Assembly (NCBI RefSeq): GCF_949987515.2
Contig: NC_082698.1
Coordinates: 34,833,964 to 34,897,963 of the forward strand
DNA: 64,000 bases
Source: Delphinus delphis
Taxonomy: Eukaryota > Chordata > Mammalia > Artiodactyla > Delphinidae
Direction: 5' to 3'
Below, in pieces: positions 22,401 through 33,130 of the stretch. A program made the position numbers and the translations under genes. Position 1 is the first letter of the stretch. Every line of letters starts with the position of its first letter. The notes beneath the pieces were generated by a model. The model made no database searches. It was not told the DNA's origin and worked only from the letters and a program-made list of their open reading frames with translations.

Positions 22401-23027
22401 GTGACCCAAGATGTCATCTATCCTGGAGAATGTTCCATGCGCACTTGAGAGGAAAGTGTAATCTGGTGTTTTTGGTTGGAATGTCCTATAAATATCAATT
22501 AAATCTATCTGGTCTATTGTGTCATTTAAAGCTTCTGTTTCATTATTTATTTTCACTTTGGATGATCTGTCCATTGGTGTAAGCGAGGTGTTAAAGTCCC
22601 CCACTATTATTGTGTTACTGTCGATTTCCTCTTTTAGAGCTGTTAGCAGTTGCCTTATGTAGTGAGGTGCTCCTATGTTGGGTGCATATATATTTATAAT
22701 TGTTATATCTTCTTCTTGGATTGATCCCTTGATCATTATGTAGTGTCCTTCCTTGTCTCTTGTAACATTCTTTATTTTAAAGTCTATTTTATCTGATATG
22801 AGTATTGCTACTCCAGCTTTCTTTTGATTTCTATTTGCATGGAATATCTTTTTCCATCCCCTCACCTTCAGTCTGTATGTGCCCCTAAGTCTGAAATGGG
22901 TCTCTTGTAGACAGCATATATATGGGTCTTGTTTTTGTATCCATTCAGCAAGCCTGTGTCTTTTGGTTGGAACATTGAATCCATTCACGTTTAAAGTAAT
23001 CATCAATGTGTATGTTCCTCTGACCAT
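19430..23027 (-). pseudogene. L1 ORF2 remnant (endonuclease and reverse transcriptase), broken
   Basis: The endonuclease block 23027-22254 is open and keeps recognisable catalytic-region motifs (LNVNGFN, QETHF, VGDFNT, SRIDDILGHK). Then 22267-21854 in another frame; RT fingers 21691-21134 ([25 protein letters not shown]); RT palm 21095-20415 ([14 protein letters not shown] and the FADD active-site box); and C-terminal pieces at 20290-20087 and 20017-19607. Frame changes or stops occur near 22260, 21700-21850, 21095-21134, 20290-20415 and 20020-20087. The element is therefore dead, although the active-site boxes are still legible. Confidence 0.93.
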
Positions 23028-23031
23028 TTTC

Positions 23032-23991
23032 TTAACTGTTTTGGGTTTGTTTTTGTAGGTCCTTTTCTTCTCTTGTGTTTCCCACTGAGAGAAGTTCCTT
23101 TATCATTTGCTGTAGAGCTGGTTTGGTGGTGCTGAATTCTCTTAGCTTTTGCTTGTCTGTAAAGCTTTTGATTTCTCCATCGAATCTGAATGAGATCCTT
23201 ACCGGGTATAGTAATCTTGGTTGTAATTTCTCCCCTTTCATCACTTTAAGTATATCATGCCACTCCCTTCTGGCTTGTAGAGTTTCTGCTGAGAAATCAG
23301 CTGTTAACCTTATTGGAGTTCCCTTGTATGTTTTTTGTCGTTTTTCCCTTGCTGCTTTCAGTAATTTTTCTTTGTCTTTAATTTTTGCCAATTTGATTAC
23401 TGTGTGTCTGGGCGTGTTTCTCCTTGGGTTTATCCTGTATGGGACTCACTATGCTCCCTGGACTTGGGTGGCTATTTCCTTTCCCATGTTAGGGAAGTTT
23501 TCTACTATAATCTCTTCAAATATTTTCTCTGGTCCTTTCTCTCTCTCTTCTCCTTCTGGGACCCCTATAATGCGAATGTTTTTGCATTTAATGTTGTCCC
23601 AGAGGTCTCTTAGGCTGTCTTCATTTCTTTTCATTCTCTTTTCTTTATTCTGTTCCACAGCAGTGAATTCCACCATTCTGTTTTCCAGGTCACTTATCCG
23701 TTCTTCTGCCTCACTTATTCTGCCATTGATTCCTTCTAGTGTAGTTTTCATTTCAGTTATTGTATTGTTCATCTCTGTTTGTTTGTTCTTTAATTCTTCT
23801 AGGTCTTTGTTAAACATTTCTTGCATCTTCACGATCTTTGCCTCCATTGTTTTTCCGAGGTCCTGGATCATCTTCACTATCATTATTCTGAATTCTTTTT
23901 CTGGAAGGTTGCCTATCTCCACTTCATTTAGTTGTTTTTCTGAGGTTTTATCTTGTTCTTTCATGTGGTACATAGCCCTCTGCCTTTTCAT
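23032..23991 (-). pseudogene. L1 ORF1 remnant (nucleic-acid chaperone), broken
   Basis: Two minus-strand open blocks. 23991-23449 covers the N-terminal part and a coiled coil with heptad-like E/L/I spacing (ELKNKQTEMNN...ISEAEERISDLENRM), then the start of the RRM (NIRIIGVPEGEE). 23391-23032 covers the C-terminal domain (TPIRLTADFS, ARREWHDILKVM). The two are out of frame between about 23392 and 23448, so the trimeric RNA-binding ORF1 protein cannot be made as one chain. Order and lengths fit a mammalian L1 ORF1p. Confidence 0.9.
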
Positions 23992-24065
23992 CTTGTCTAT
24001 CTTTCTGTGAATGAGGTTTTTGTTCCACAGGCTGCAGAATTGTAGTTCTTCTTGCTTCTGCTGTC

Positions 24066-24078
24066 TGCCCTCTGGTGG
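24066..24078 (-). promoter_or_regulatory. CTCF core motif match inside the L1 5' UTR
   Basis: Plus strand TGCCCTCTGGTGG (minus strand CCACCAGAGGGCA) satisfies every position of the CCASYAGRKGGCR core. It overlaps the first copy of the 25-bp tandem duplication. The second copy lacks the left half of the motif. Occupancy is unknown. Confidence 0.6.
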
Positions 24079-24120
24079 ATGAGGCTATCTAAGAGTCTGG
24101 TGGATGAGGCTATCTAAGAG
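24071..24120 (-). repeat. Exact 25-bp tandem duplication in the L1 5' UTR
   Basis: The unit beginning tctggtggatgaggctatct occurs twice back to back (24071-24095 and 24096-24120) with no mismatch. It lies at the ORF1-proximal end of the L1 5' UTR. A perfect duplication in an element with many other mutations suggests a recent slippage event at this locus, or a subfamily variant. Confidence 0.97.
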
Positions 24121-24922
24121 GCTTGTGCAAGTTTCCTGATGGGAGGCACTAGTGGTGGGTAGAGCTGGCTGTTGCTCTGGTGGGCAGAGCTCAGTAAAAC
24201 TTTAATCTGCTTGACTGCTGATGGGTGGGGCTAGGTTCCCTCCCTATTAGTTGTTTGGCCTGAAGCAACCCAACACTGGAGGCTGCCTGGGCTCTTTGAT
24301 GGGACTAATGTTGGACTCTGGGAGGGCTCACACCAAGGAGTGCTTCCCCTAACTTCTGCTGCCAGTGTCCTAGTCCTCACGGTGAGCCACCGCTGCCCCC
24401 CACCTCTGCAGGAGAACCTCCAACACTGGCAGGTAGGTCTCTTTCAGTCTCCCTTGGGGTCACTGCTCCTTCCCCTGGGTCCCAATGTGCACACTACTTT
24501 GTCTGTGCCCTCCAAGAGTGGAGTCTCTTTTTCCCCCAGTCCTGTCAGAGTCCTGCAATCAAATCCCGCTAGCCTTCAAAGTCTGATTCTCTAGGAATTC
24601 CTTCTCCCGTTCCTGGACCCCCAGGTTGGGAAGCCTGACGTGGGGTTCAGAACGTTCACTCCAGTGGGTGGACTTATGTGGTATAACTGTTCTCCAGTCT
24701 GTGAGTCACCCACTCAGCAGTTTTGGGATTTGATTTTATTGTGATTGCACCCCCCTACCGTCTCATTGTGGCTTCTCCTTTGTCTTTGGATGCGGGGTAT
24801 CTTTTTTGGTGAGTTCCAGTGTCTTCCTGTCGATGATTGTCCAGCATTTAGTTGTGATTCTGGTGTTCTCGCAAGAGGGAGTGAGAGCACGTCCTTCTAC
24901 TCTGCCATCTTGGTTCAGGGCC

Positions 24923-24937
24923 GTGAACTTTTTTTTT
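24923..24937. repeat. Right target-site duplication of the large L1
   Basis: gtgaac plus nine T, identical to 19113-19127, directly abutting the 5' end of the minus-strand L1 ('ccatcttggttcagggcc'). This confirms that the 5' boundary is an insertion end and not a deletion. Confidence 0.85.
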
Positions 24938-25069
24938 TTAAAGAAAACATCTTTTTCACATTTCAACTGAGTGTTGTTCTAAAGTAGTAAACTTGGAGAA
25001 ATGAACTTTAGCCATGTTGACACTGTTGAAAGACATTGTTAGAACTCTTCCTTAGATTTAATTGCTGTG

Positions 25070-25535
25070 GCTTTTAAAAACTACTGTTAAAAAATATAGC
25101 TTACCTTTATTACATGAACAATACATTTCCATTGCAGAAAAAGTTATAAAATACAGATTAGCAAAATGAAGAAAATAAACTCTGGATCCTTCCCAACTTC
25201 AGGTAGTCACTAAGACCTTGGTCTGTATGTTTACAAAATCTCCCATCTGTCTGTCTGTCTACCTATCTATCTAAACACACACATAGTGTTTCTTGCTTCA
25301 TTTTTATAAAACAGAACATCCTGAAATACTGTTTTGTATCTGTGCAACTCATTCTTGAGAATACCCTCAGTGGTGCGGTAAATATATCTTTTGAGGATGA
25401 ATTTTTAAAAATTACTCAATGTTATGGAGGGCCAAGACTGAGGAATAGAGTGGATGATGATCAAACTTTATATTTTGAATCAGACCTCTCTCGAATCTGT
25501 TCTTTCTCTCTGGATTCCCATGGCCGTTAACCTAG
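25070..25535. other. AT-rich intergenic DNA, possible old L1
   Basis: 25085-25340 reads like the antisense of an eroded L1 3' region ('tgaacaatacatttccattgcagaaaaagttataaaatacag'), but I cannot place it firmly. A (TCTG)n-(TATC)n microsatellite sits at about 25246-25273. No gene seen. Confidence 0.4.
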
Positions 25536-25539
25536 TCAA

Positions 25540-25965
25540 TCCCTTAACGTCTCTAACCCAAATTATTTCCATAGCTTTCCAACAGGTCTTGCCTTCAGTG
25601 TTTTACCTGCTCCTATTGCTACCAGAATGCCCTTTTCAAAATACATAACTTCTTGTCAGACCTTTCTTTAACAATACTTCAATGATGTCTCAAAGCAAAA
25701 CTCTGAAACCCCTAGTGTAACATTCACCTGAATTCTTTATAAAGAGCTCCTTTTCTTAATGTCCTAACTAGAATCAATTGTTTCTTTCTTTCTGCTCCCA
25801 GAGTGTTGTACACACATATTTATGCACCTATTACACTACATTGTAGTTATTTGTTCCCCCAGTAGGTCATGGCAGAGAGAGGAAAGGCCATGTCTAATTG
25901 CACCTTGAATCCCCACACGTAGCACACTATCTGGAGTGTGCTGTTGAGAAGGCACTCAGTAAACT
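25540..25965 (-). mobile_element. L2 LINE 3' fragment
   Basis: The complement of an L2 tail: 'ctgctcccagagtg...', 'ggccatgtctaattgcaccttgaatccccac...tagcacactatctgg...aaggcactcagtaaa' is the antisense L2 terminus. Old and diverged, no open frame. Confidence 0.65.
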
Positions 25966-26070
25966 CAGAGTAAAGGAAAATAAGATGTTTTCTTAATGTG
26001 GCTTTTAAGGGGCTCTGAAAACTGTTTCCAAAGAGGAATGACAAAAATGCTTCAAGTGATGAGATGCACT

Positions 26071-26541
26071 TTTTTTTTTAATTGAAGTTGATTTACAATG
26101 TTTCAGGTGTACAGCAAAATGATTCAGTTTTTTTTATATATATGTATATATATATATTCTTTTTAACATTCTTTTCCATTAGAAAAGAATACGTTTTTAC
26201 AAGATATTGAATATAGTTCCCTGTGATGTACAAGAGGTCCTTGCTGTTTATCTATTTTATATATGATAGTGTGTATCTGCTAATCCCAAATTCCTAATTT
26301 ATCCCTCCCATCCCCTTTCCCCTTTGGTAACCATAAGTTTCTTTTCTATGTCTATGAGTCTATTTCTGTTTAATAGATAAGTTCATTTGTATCATTTATT
26401 TTAGATTCCACATATAAGTGATATCATACGATATTTGTCTTTCTCTTTCTGACTTACTTCACTTAGTACGATAATCTCTAGGTCCATCCTTTTTGCTGCA
26501 AATGATATTAGTTCATTTTTTATGGCTGAGTAATATTCCAT

Positions 26542-26579
<38 letters not shown>

Positions 26580-26633
26580 GACACACACACACACACATAC
26601 ATACATCTATATATATATCACATCTTCTTTATC
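26071..26633 (-). mobile_element. LINE-1 3' end, 5' truncated, with TSD
   Basis: Minus-oriented L1 3' UTR and ORF2 end: the poly-A complement at 26071, 'gttgatttacaatgtttcaggtgtacagcaaaatgattcag', and 'ttatggctgagtaatattccatt' near 26520. A 10-bp duplication gagatgcact/gagctgcact flanks it at 26061-26070 and 26634-26643 (one mismatch). An (AT)n/(AC)n microsatellite (about 26543-26600) has expanded at its truncated 5' end. Confidence 0.92.
26543..26600. repeat. Compound (AT)n-(AC)n microsatellite
   Basis: About 15 TA units followed by a short linker and about 9 CA units. It lies at the 5' edge of the truncated L1 and is probably highly polymorphic. Confidence 0.95.
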
Positions 26634-26698
26634 GAGCTGCACTAATTTAGATGATTTGTTCTGGTATTGCTTCTTAAAAAAGTCTTGATCTTCTAGCA

Positions 26699-26906
26699 CA
26701 GTGCTGTCCAATAGAACTTGCTGCAACGGTGGAAATGTTCTCTATCTGTACTGTCCTATATGTAGCCACTAGCCACATGTGGCTACTGAGTACTTGAAAT
26801 GTGACTATCGTGACTGAGGAACTGAATTTTAAATTGTAGTTAATTTTGGTTAACTTGTATTTGAGTAGCCGGGTGTGACTAGTGGCCAGCGTATTGGACA
26901 GCACAG
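26699..26906. mobile_element. MER3-type hAT-Charlie MITE
   Basis: A 208-bp element with terminal inverted repeats cagtgctgtccaatagaac ... gtattggacagcacag, and internal 'gccacatgtggctactgagtacttgaaatgtgac' and 'gactgaggaactgaatttt'. The flanks share a tctag core (26692-26696; 26908-26912), consistent with an eroded 8-bp hAT duplication. Complete but inactive. Confidence 0.88.
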
Positions 26907-27659
26907 CTCTAGAGTGTGAACTTGCAAAGAATAGCCCCAAATTAGTGGCACCCTTATTAATAAACTTTAATGTATCTTTAATGTATCTTAACTTCATGCT
27001 TCAGAATATATGCAAGCAAACATTTCCCAAATGATGAGGGCAGGTCTAAACGAGCTCTAAATGGCTAAGCCTAAAAGACTAAATAGCTTCTTTCTTTTTT
27101 TGAGGGGGACGGTTCTTTTCTTTACTATTTTCACAGAAATTTGCATTTTCAGTAGTGGATGAGATTAACTACGTTTGACTGCCTCTTGTCTTAGCCCAGT
27201 GCTATGTAGAAATGACCTTAATCTGGTGCTACGGAAAAGAAAGTGTTAATGGCAGTAAAGTTGAAATGTTTGTATATGTTTTCAAGTTGGTTTTGGATGC
27301 CCTCTTTAGACATTTCCAAAGAAATAACAATATCCAAAGAGATAAATATATCTACATATATTTATACCTCATCTAAATCTTAATCCCAATTTTGCATTTG
27401 CTTTCTACACACGAGACAAAAAAAAATAAAACAATAAATTTCACAATAAAAGCATGCATTTATTTATAATTTTAATTAATTAATTAATGTATAATTCCAT
27501 GCATGATGCACCTATTTCAAATTTTCATGAGTCTAAGTTAACAGAAACTCTCTATGTCCTAAGGTTGCTGAAGATGGCAAAACAAGTCAGAATGGCAGAC
27601 ACTGTTATTCATTCTTTCTTTTTGTGTTGCTAGCAGAACACTGATTTAATTTGGCATGG

Positions 27660-28000
27660 CAATATGCCCGGTTAAAAGTGGTTTCTTTTCTGGACTTCCC
27701 TGCAGCTAGAGGTGGACACGTGACATAATTCTGACCAATGATGTGTAAGCTGAATGGTTTAGGGGAAGTTTTCGCTACCTTTGTCCTGCCTGAAATGAGG
27801 GTGTGATGTGTGTATATGGTGCTACAATCTTATAACCATGAGGCTGCAAGCATGAGGATGAATGTCAAAGGACTCAGGACAGTGTAGTGGGGAGACAGAA
27901 GGATTTTGGAACATTCATGAAATTGGGGAACTGATATACCAGCTTGCATTGTCTATATCTGGTTTTTCTGTCATTTGTAGCTAAACACATTTCTTTTACA
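27660..28000 (+). mobile_element. Ancient interspersed repeat, family unassigned (copy 2)
   Basis: Same repeat type as at 3970-4300: 'ggacttccctgcagctagaggtggacacgtgacataattctgaccaatg' near its start and a tail-like segment at 27960-28010. I recognise the pattern from many mammalian loci but cannot name the family safely. Confidence 0.55.
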
Positions 28001-28009
28001 CTCAGCTTG

Positions 28010-29880
28010 CACACATACTAACGCACAATTTTTTTTTCTTAGTTGATCCCAAAACTAGTTAATTGGTTGGATTTCTACTGGTTTAACCTGTTGCTTCAGT
28101 TATAAAGACACAACCCTAATCAAGTAAAATGTCTCATCTTAATTCTAAGATTTTCGGAAATTCTAGTAACCTTTATAAAAGCATGAACTTTATTGTTCAG
28201 AGTTAGAAAAGATGCCTCTAAATTTCAACTCAAGGTACTGGAAAGAGTTAAATTAGGAGTTATGAAAACTGGCTTTTAGTTTTGGTTCTTCCAGTTTTTA
28301 ACTAATTTAACTAACTTTGAGTTAGCTTCCTGATCCTTACATGGGTGTTGTGAAGCAAAATGAGAAAACAAACAAAAGTGCCTTTTGAATTACAATGCAT
28401 TTTAATAAATCTAACTTAATGAGCTCTTACTAAGTAAGAGAATCTGCTAAGCACTTTCCCAGGATAGGTTCAGGTATTCTCCTTAGGAATCTACTTTTAA
28501 TATTGCCATAGAATAGGAACTCATCCCCATTTTATAGGTGGGGAAATTAAGGAATCATCTAGTAGACTGTGCAGATTCATCTCTTTACTTCCCACAAAGC
28601 ACAACATAGTTGCTCAAAAAAACCCCAAAAACTTCAGGCAGGAACAGATGTGCATTTTATTCCTTTTGAGATCCTGTAATTGTATACCATTTAGGATGTT
28701 GTAAACTCATAGATTTGGCCATGATAAAGGATGGCTACTGAAGGCTTACCCAGCACCTCCCTCTTGCCTGACTTCCTAATGGAACATTTTCTACTACAGA
28801 TACTGAAATAATCATCCTTTATTAAGGTGGCAATCCAAGTTCAGCATCTCTGGCTAACAATTTCTCTTGCCTCTAGATGTTTTTGAGGACAGATACAGAG
28901 GATCTCCAGCCTTTTGTAACCTCCTGGCCCACAGGCTCGACAAACATTTTTGAATGGAGGAATGTTAAATGTTTCACCAAGGCGCTGCTTTTGGAGGCTC
29001 TGCAAATGTTACTATGTTACAGTCATGTTTTGATCAGGAGAGCAACAGAGAATATTCTGGAAAGATCTGAGTAAATCTTACATTATTTAGATATATTAGG
29101 TATTAGAGTTTATTTCTGAAGGGCAGGCGAATATGAAATTGGGATTCCCAGTATCACTGTTTAGGTGGAGGCATTAGCACTTGGGGGATACACTCACATG
29201 GTAAATTTCCTCCAAAAACAAAAGAGATGCATTAAACGTTTCTGGGATGACTCTATTTCTATCAGATTTTTCTTCATAGGAAGCTGAAGCCCTGCGTCAC
29301 TTCATCAGTGGCAGGATAAAGGTACCCTGTGATGTGAGGATTGCCAACATGAGGACACCTCCCAGAATGTCAAGGAGTTCCTTGCTTAAGTGTCTGTGCT
29401 AATGCATTCTGATGATTATGGACCATTGTTTCTTATCTCTGAGCCTTCTTTTCACCATGCAGGAGCTTTGCTTTGTGACAGAACGCTGTATGGCACTAAA
29501 GCATCTACTTGAAAAAAAAAGTGCTGTCAACGTAGAAGTATTAATACATGGTAAAAAACTCCTGGTGAAAGGCAAGAAGTTCCATGACTACCTTGATACT
29601 CAAATGCTTTTATAATTATATTGATTACAAACCTCTTTTGGAAACCCATTTCTAACGACAAATTTGGACTCTTCGTGATGGCCCTATCATAGCGTTAGTT
29701 TCTTTTGTCCATCGCTGCAGATGGGACACTAGTCTATAAGCCCAGAAAAGCCAGGATGAATGTCAATGCCCTCGGCTATCTCCCACTGTAGATAATGTGC
29801 CGCTGAAAGTTTTAATTTTAGAAGGCCTTCCTGACTGTTGCCAAAATTTGGCCTCTGTACCCCGGTGCTGCAATAAATCT
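28010..29880. other. Intergenic DNA, one MIR, no gene seen
   Basis: 28430-28560 is a MIR ('ctgctaagcactttcccagg...catccccattttataggtggggaaattaagg'). The rest is AT-rich and non-repetitive as far as I can tell. Open frames at 28877-29074 and 29412-29615 (65-67 codons) have no family resemblance and no paired splice sites. Confidence 0.5.
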
Positions 29881-30780
29881 TGGAGACAAAGTTTGGGGTG
29901 AGGTAGAAAAGAGTAGCTTTATTGCAGGGTGCCAAGCAAGGAGTCCCAGGCAGCTAGTGCCGAGACCCGAACTTCCTGAAGTCTTTCAGGGAAAGGTTTA
30001 TAAGACAGGGTGAAGAAGGGGGTTTGTGCAGTGTGTGATAAGCTCGTGGGCGTTCTTTTATTTTATTTTATTTATTTATTTATTGGCTGTGTTGTGTCTG
30101 TTGCTGCACGCGGGCTTTCTCTAGTTGTGGCGAGCGGGGGCTACTCTTCATTGCGGTGCAAGGGCTTCTCATTGTGGTGGCTTCTGTTGTTGCAGAGCAC
30201 AGGCTCTAGGTGTGCAGGCTTCAGTGGTTGTGGCACGTGGGCTCAGTAGTTGTGGCTCATGGGCTCTAGAGCGCAGTCTCAGTAGTTGTGGTGCACGGGC
30301 TTAGTTGCTCTCTGGCACGTGGGATCTTTCCGGACCAGGGCTCGAACCCACATCCCCTGCGTTGGCAGGTGGATTCTTAACCACTGCGCCACCAGAGAAG
30401 CCCCATGGGCATTCTTCTGATTGATTGGTGGTGATGTAATTGGGAGTCAGCATCATCAACCTTATGGTTCTAACTGGTCTGGGGTCTACGTGCTTGTGGG
30501 CAGCATACAGTTAACTTCTTCCACCTGGTGGGGGGTTTCAGTATCTGCAAAACAGCTGAAAGGACATGGCTCAGAATGGTTATCTGTAGTCCTTGAGGAA
30601 GAACTAAAGGTCCTTGACTTTGTTTAATGGCTAAAGTATTATTATTTTGTCTTGCTTTACTGTTTTCCTTTCTTTCTGCATTTTCTCACTTCTCTGATTA
30701 TATGTTTACTGAAGTTTTTCTACAGACAAAAGGCAGCCAGACGACATGCATAGGGGCTTATTCTGGGAAGGCCTCATAGG
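29880..30780 (-). mobile_element. Probable LTR of an endogenous retrovirus, split by a SINE
   Basis: Excluding the SINE at 30058-30405, this segment resembles a minus-oriented LTR. Near 29915 the reverse strand has an AATAAAGCTACTC polyadenylation context, and the 'aaggtttataagacaggg...', 'cttccacctggtggggg', 'ggaagaactaaaggtccttgac' blocks recur in cetartiodactyl genomes as I remember them. No gag, pol or env reading frame is visible. The family is not assigned. Confidence 0.5.
30058..30405 (-). mobile_element. CHR-type SINE with 11-bp TSD
   Basis: Minus-oriented full-length CHR SINE: (TTTA)n tail complement at 30058-30090, body 'ttggctgtgttgtgtctgttgctgcacgcgggc', head ending 'ccactgcgccaccagagaagcccca'. 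Flanked by tgggcgttctt (30047-30057) and tgggcattctt (30406-30416), one mismatch. It interrupts the surrounding LTR-like repeat. Confidence 0.95.
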
Positions 30781-30945
30781 GTCCTGCTTGGTTACATGAC
30801 CACCTTTATCTGGTTGATAAAATTGATAATTCAATCACCAATTAGCCAACATTACTGATCGCTTACTATACAGCAGGCAACATATTGGACTGGGTGCTTA
30901 GGATACAAGATTATGAAGCTATCCCTAGAAGTTTACAGTGTAGTG

Positions 30946-31060
30946 CCATGGTCCCCAAACTTTTGTGTAGCAGACTCTCTTGGTAGCTTTTTAAAATGCA
31001 GACTTTCAGACTTCACCCAGAGATTAAGACTGTCAAATTCCAAAATCCTCAGGTGGGAAT
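30946..31060 (+). mobile_element. MER5A-like hAT MITE fragment
   Basis: 'atggtccccaaacttttgtgtagcagactctcttgg' followed by 'aaaatgcagactttcagacttcacccagagatt' matches the MER5A layout (tggtctccaaac ... gcagattctcaggccc). Truncated at the right end. Confidence 0.55.
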
Positions 31061-31199
31061 GGGGGAAGGGTAGGCCTTCATGCTGTAGTCAACAGAATGG
31101 TAATCTCTAGAATGTGAATGTACCACCTCTGTGCCTGTAGAGTCTTGGAAGTAGAGTGGGTGTTGTAGAGTCTTCCTAATAACCATTTCCCCATCTTTT

Positions 31200-31560
31200 G
31201 GTAAATACACATTCCTCATATACACATTCCCTATCCCCACCCAGTGTGCTTCAGGAGACCGTGTCACCATGTCTGGTTGTCTGGGTCCACACGTTGCTCG
31301 GAGTTCATCAGCACGATCCCATCTCTCCATCACAGTATTTGGCTTGGGAATGGGCACCTGACCCAATAAGAGGTGAAGAAGTGTTTTATGGGAACTTTTA
31401 GGGGAGGATGTGTTCTTACATAGACCACGAACAGGAACAACCTCCTCTCTTCCAAGATGTGGTAGAATAAGCAAGTTCCCGAGGAGTTCGGGATACCGCT
31501 CTTCAGAATAAAGCTGACCCCATGGAGGACAGAGAAGGAAAAAAAAGGGACCAAATATTT
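31200..31560. mobile_element. Ancient repeat-like segment, unassigned
   Basis: 'gcttgggaatgggcacctgacccaataag' resembles the 'gggcatgtgacccaa' motif of old mammalian repeats. A 141-codon open frame lies on the minus strand (31049-31474) but has no recognisable domain and no splice context. I treat it as chance openness in repeat-derived DNA. Confidence 0.4.
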
Positions 31561-32289
31561 AATGACATTGACGAGCCACTCAATTTCTTTGGCTCATTAA
31601 CTCCTGTTTCTTTTGAGAAACAGTGTATGTGTGTGTATGTATGTGTGTCTGTGGTGTTTTTTGTTTGTTTGTTGTTCAGTTGTCGTCATTACTTGCAGTG
31701 AAATAAGTCCTAGCTGTTGTGGTAACTGTGAGGTTGCCCCAGGAATCCTCGTTGTAAACAAGCTACTCCAGGTGATTTTAAAGTAGGTGGCCATGAACCT
31801 AGTCTAATACGTTTGGATAGGTATCATTTTCAGAGAGTAGAGGTGTCTGCCTCATGAGCTTATTTTTGAAAACCAAGGAAAATATGCAGGTTAATAAAAA
31901 ATGTTTAATTAAATTATATTTAGTGAGTTGTGTTTTGAAGCTTTGACTCATTTGTCCATAATGCATCCATCAAGGATAAATGACTTTTGAAACTTAAACT
32001 CATACATTTTCTGCTCTGCTAGCACAAGAAATGATTTCACTGCAACCACAATGGCAACAATTGTTATGTCTCATGTGGTAAATCGGAGAAAATGAGTTTT
32101 AAGTCATCATTACGTAGGGAAAATTGAACTGTCACCTTAAAGAGTCAACAGATCAGAAAATCTAAACAAAGCTAAGAGTTCCTTTACTCTTCAACTCCAT
32201 TAAAGTAAAAAATGCTGCATAAAATTGCTATGCACCATCATTGCCATGTTGCCCTTTCAGATATTGTTACCAGTCCAAGTGCATACTGC

Positions 32290-32650
32290 TCACCACATGC
32301 TAGGCCAATAAATCGAGAGACGGGTTGCTGGGGCAAGGAGTAGCAACTTTATTCGGAAAGCCAGCAGACCAAGAAGATGGCAGACTCCTGTCGCAAAGAA
32401 ACATCTCGCCTAAGTTAGAATTCAGGCTTCTTTCATACTGAAAGGGGAGGGAGTGAAGTCAAACATTTCCAGGGTCTGGTCAGCCCCCGGAGGGGATGTG
32501 TTAATTTCGTCCTCCCTGCAGGCCTTCACAGGTGGGCCTGGTCAGGATGTTTCTAAGCAAAGGTATTTTAGCTTAACATCCATTACCTGGGAGGCAGGGT
32601 TCCCAAAGATGGGCGATTATGTATAATTTAAGCTTATAGGCAACATCCCT
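32290..32650 (-). mobile_element. ERV LTR-like segment
   Basis: The plus strand shows 'ggagtagcaactttattcggaaagccagcagaccaagaagatggcagactc'. The reverse complement therefore carries the AATAAA-type polyadenylation region of a gammaretrovirus-like (ERV1) LTR. The remaining text ('ggtctggtcagcccccgg', 'acctgggaggcagggttcccaaag') fits an LTR U3/R. No internal viral genes are present, so it is a solo or partial LTR. Confidence 0.55.
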
Positions 32651-33130
32651 TTAGTGATTAACTTGTAATAGAATACAAAGTTTCTTCCCTATTACAATAT
32701 ATCTCACTGTTGATGAGATAGTGAAATACTAAAATTTAATGAATCATAGATCAAAATGGACAAAAGAAAATTGTATTGATTATTAACTCATACCTTGGAG
32801 GATTAGGTATAAAAAGATTTCCATAAATGACAACTCATTAGTATTAATATTCTTTTTACTTGAAGATACTCATTGTACCTGTGATTAACCTGTTACTTTC
32901 CCAAAAAGATATTTTCTAAGGAAAAGACCTGAAGGAAAAGGGACCAAAACAATCTTAAAAAGTTTTCTATAAAATTCCAACAGGCACTATTAAAAGACCT
33001 CTATTTGATTAAATAAAATAACCTTGTATGATTCTAAAACTCTTATCTGTGGCACAGGTCTGAAATCTTTCTGTCTGGCAACCGAGGTCTCTGCAAGGCT
33101 GATCACTTGAGGCAGAAGTTCCATTGGTCA

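Larger units (their letters stand above)
19128..24922 (-). mobile_element. Near full-length LINE-1, frameshifted
   Basis: A 5.8-kb minus-strand L1 with 5' UTR (about 24000-24922, beginning with the AAGATGGCAGAGTAGAAGGA type start on the minus strand), ORF1, ORF2, 3' UTR and 3' end at 19128. A 15-bp TSD flanks it. ORF1 and ORF2 are each broken by several frameshifts or stops, so it cannot encode retrotransposition proteins. It is the same family as the fragment at 1-1082. It lies about 3.1 kb beyond the HECTD2 CpG island, in the intergenic flank, with its sense strand in the same direction as HECTD2. Confidence 0.97.

Noticed and set aside
23075..24010. 311-codon plus-strand frame
   Set aside because: It is the antisense of the L1 ORF1 region, and hydrophobic F/S/I-rich translation is typical of antisense L1.
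31049..31474. 141-codon minus-strand frame
   Set aside because: No known motif, no splice signals, and it partly overlaps repeat-like text. Chance openness is the simplest reading.
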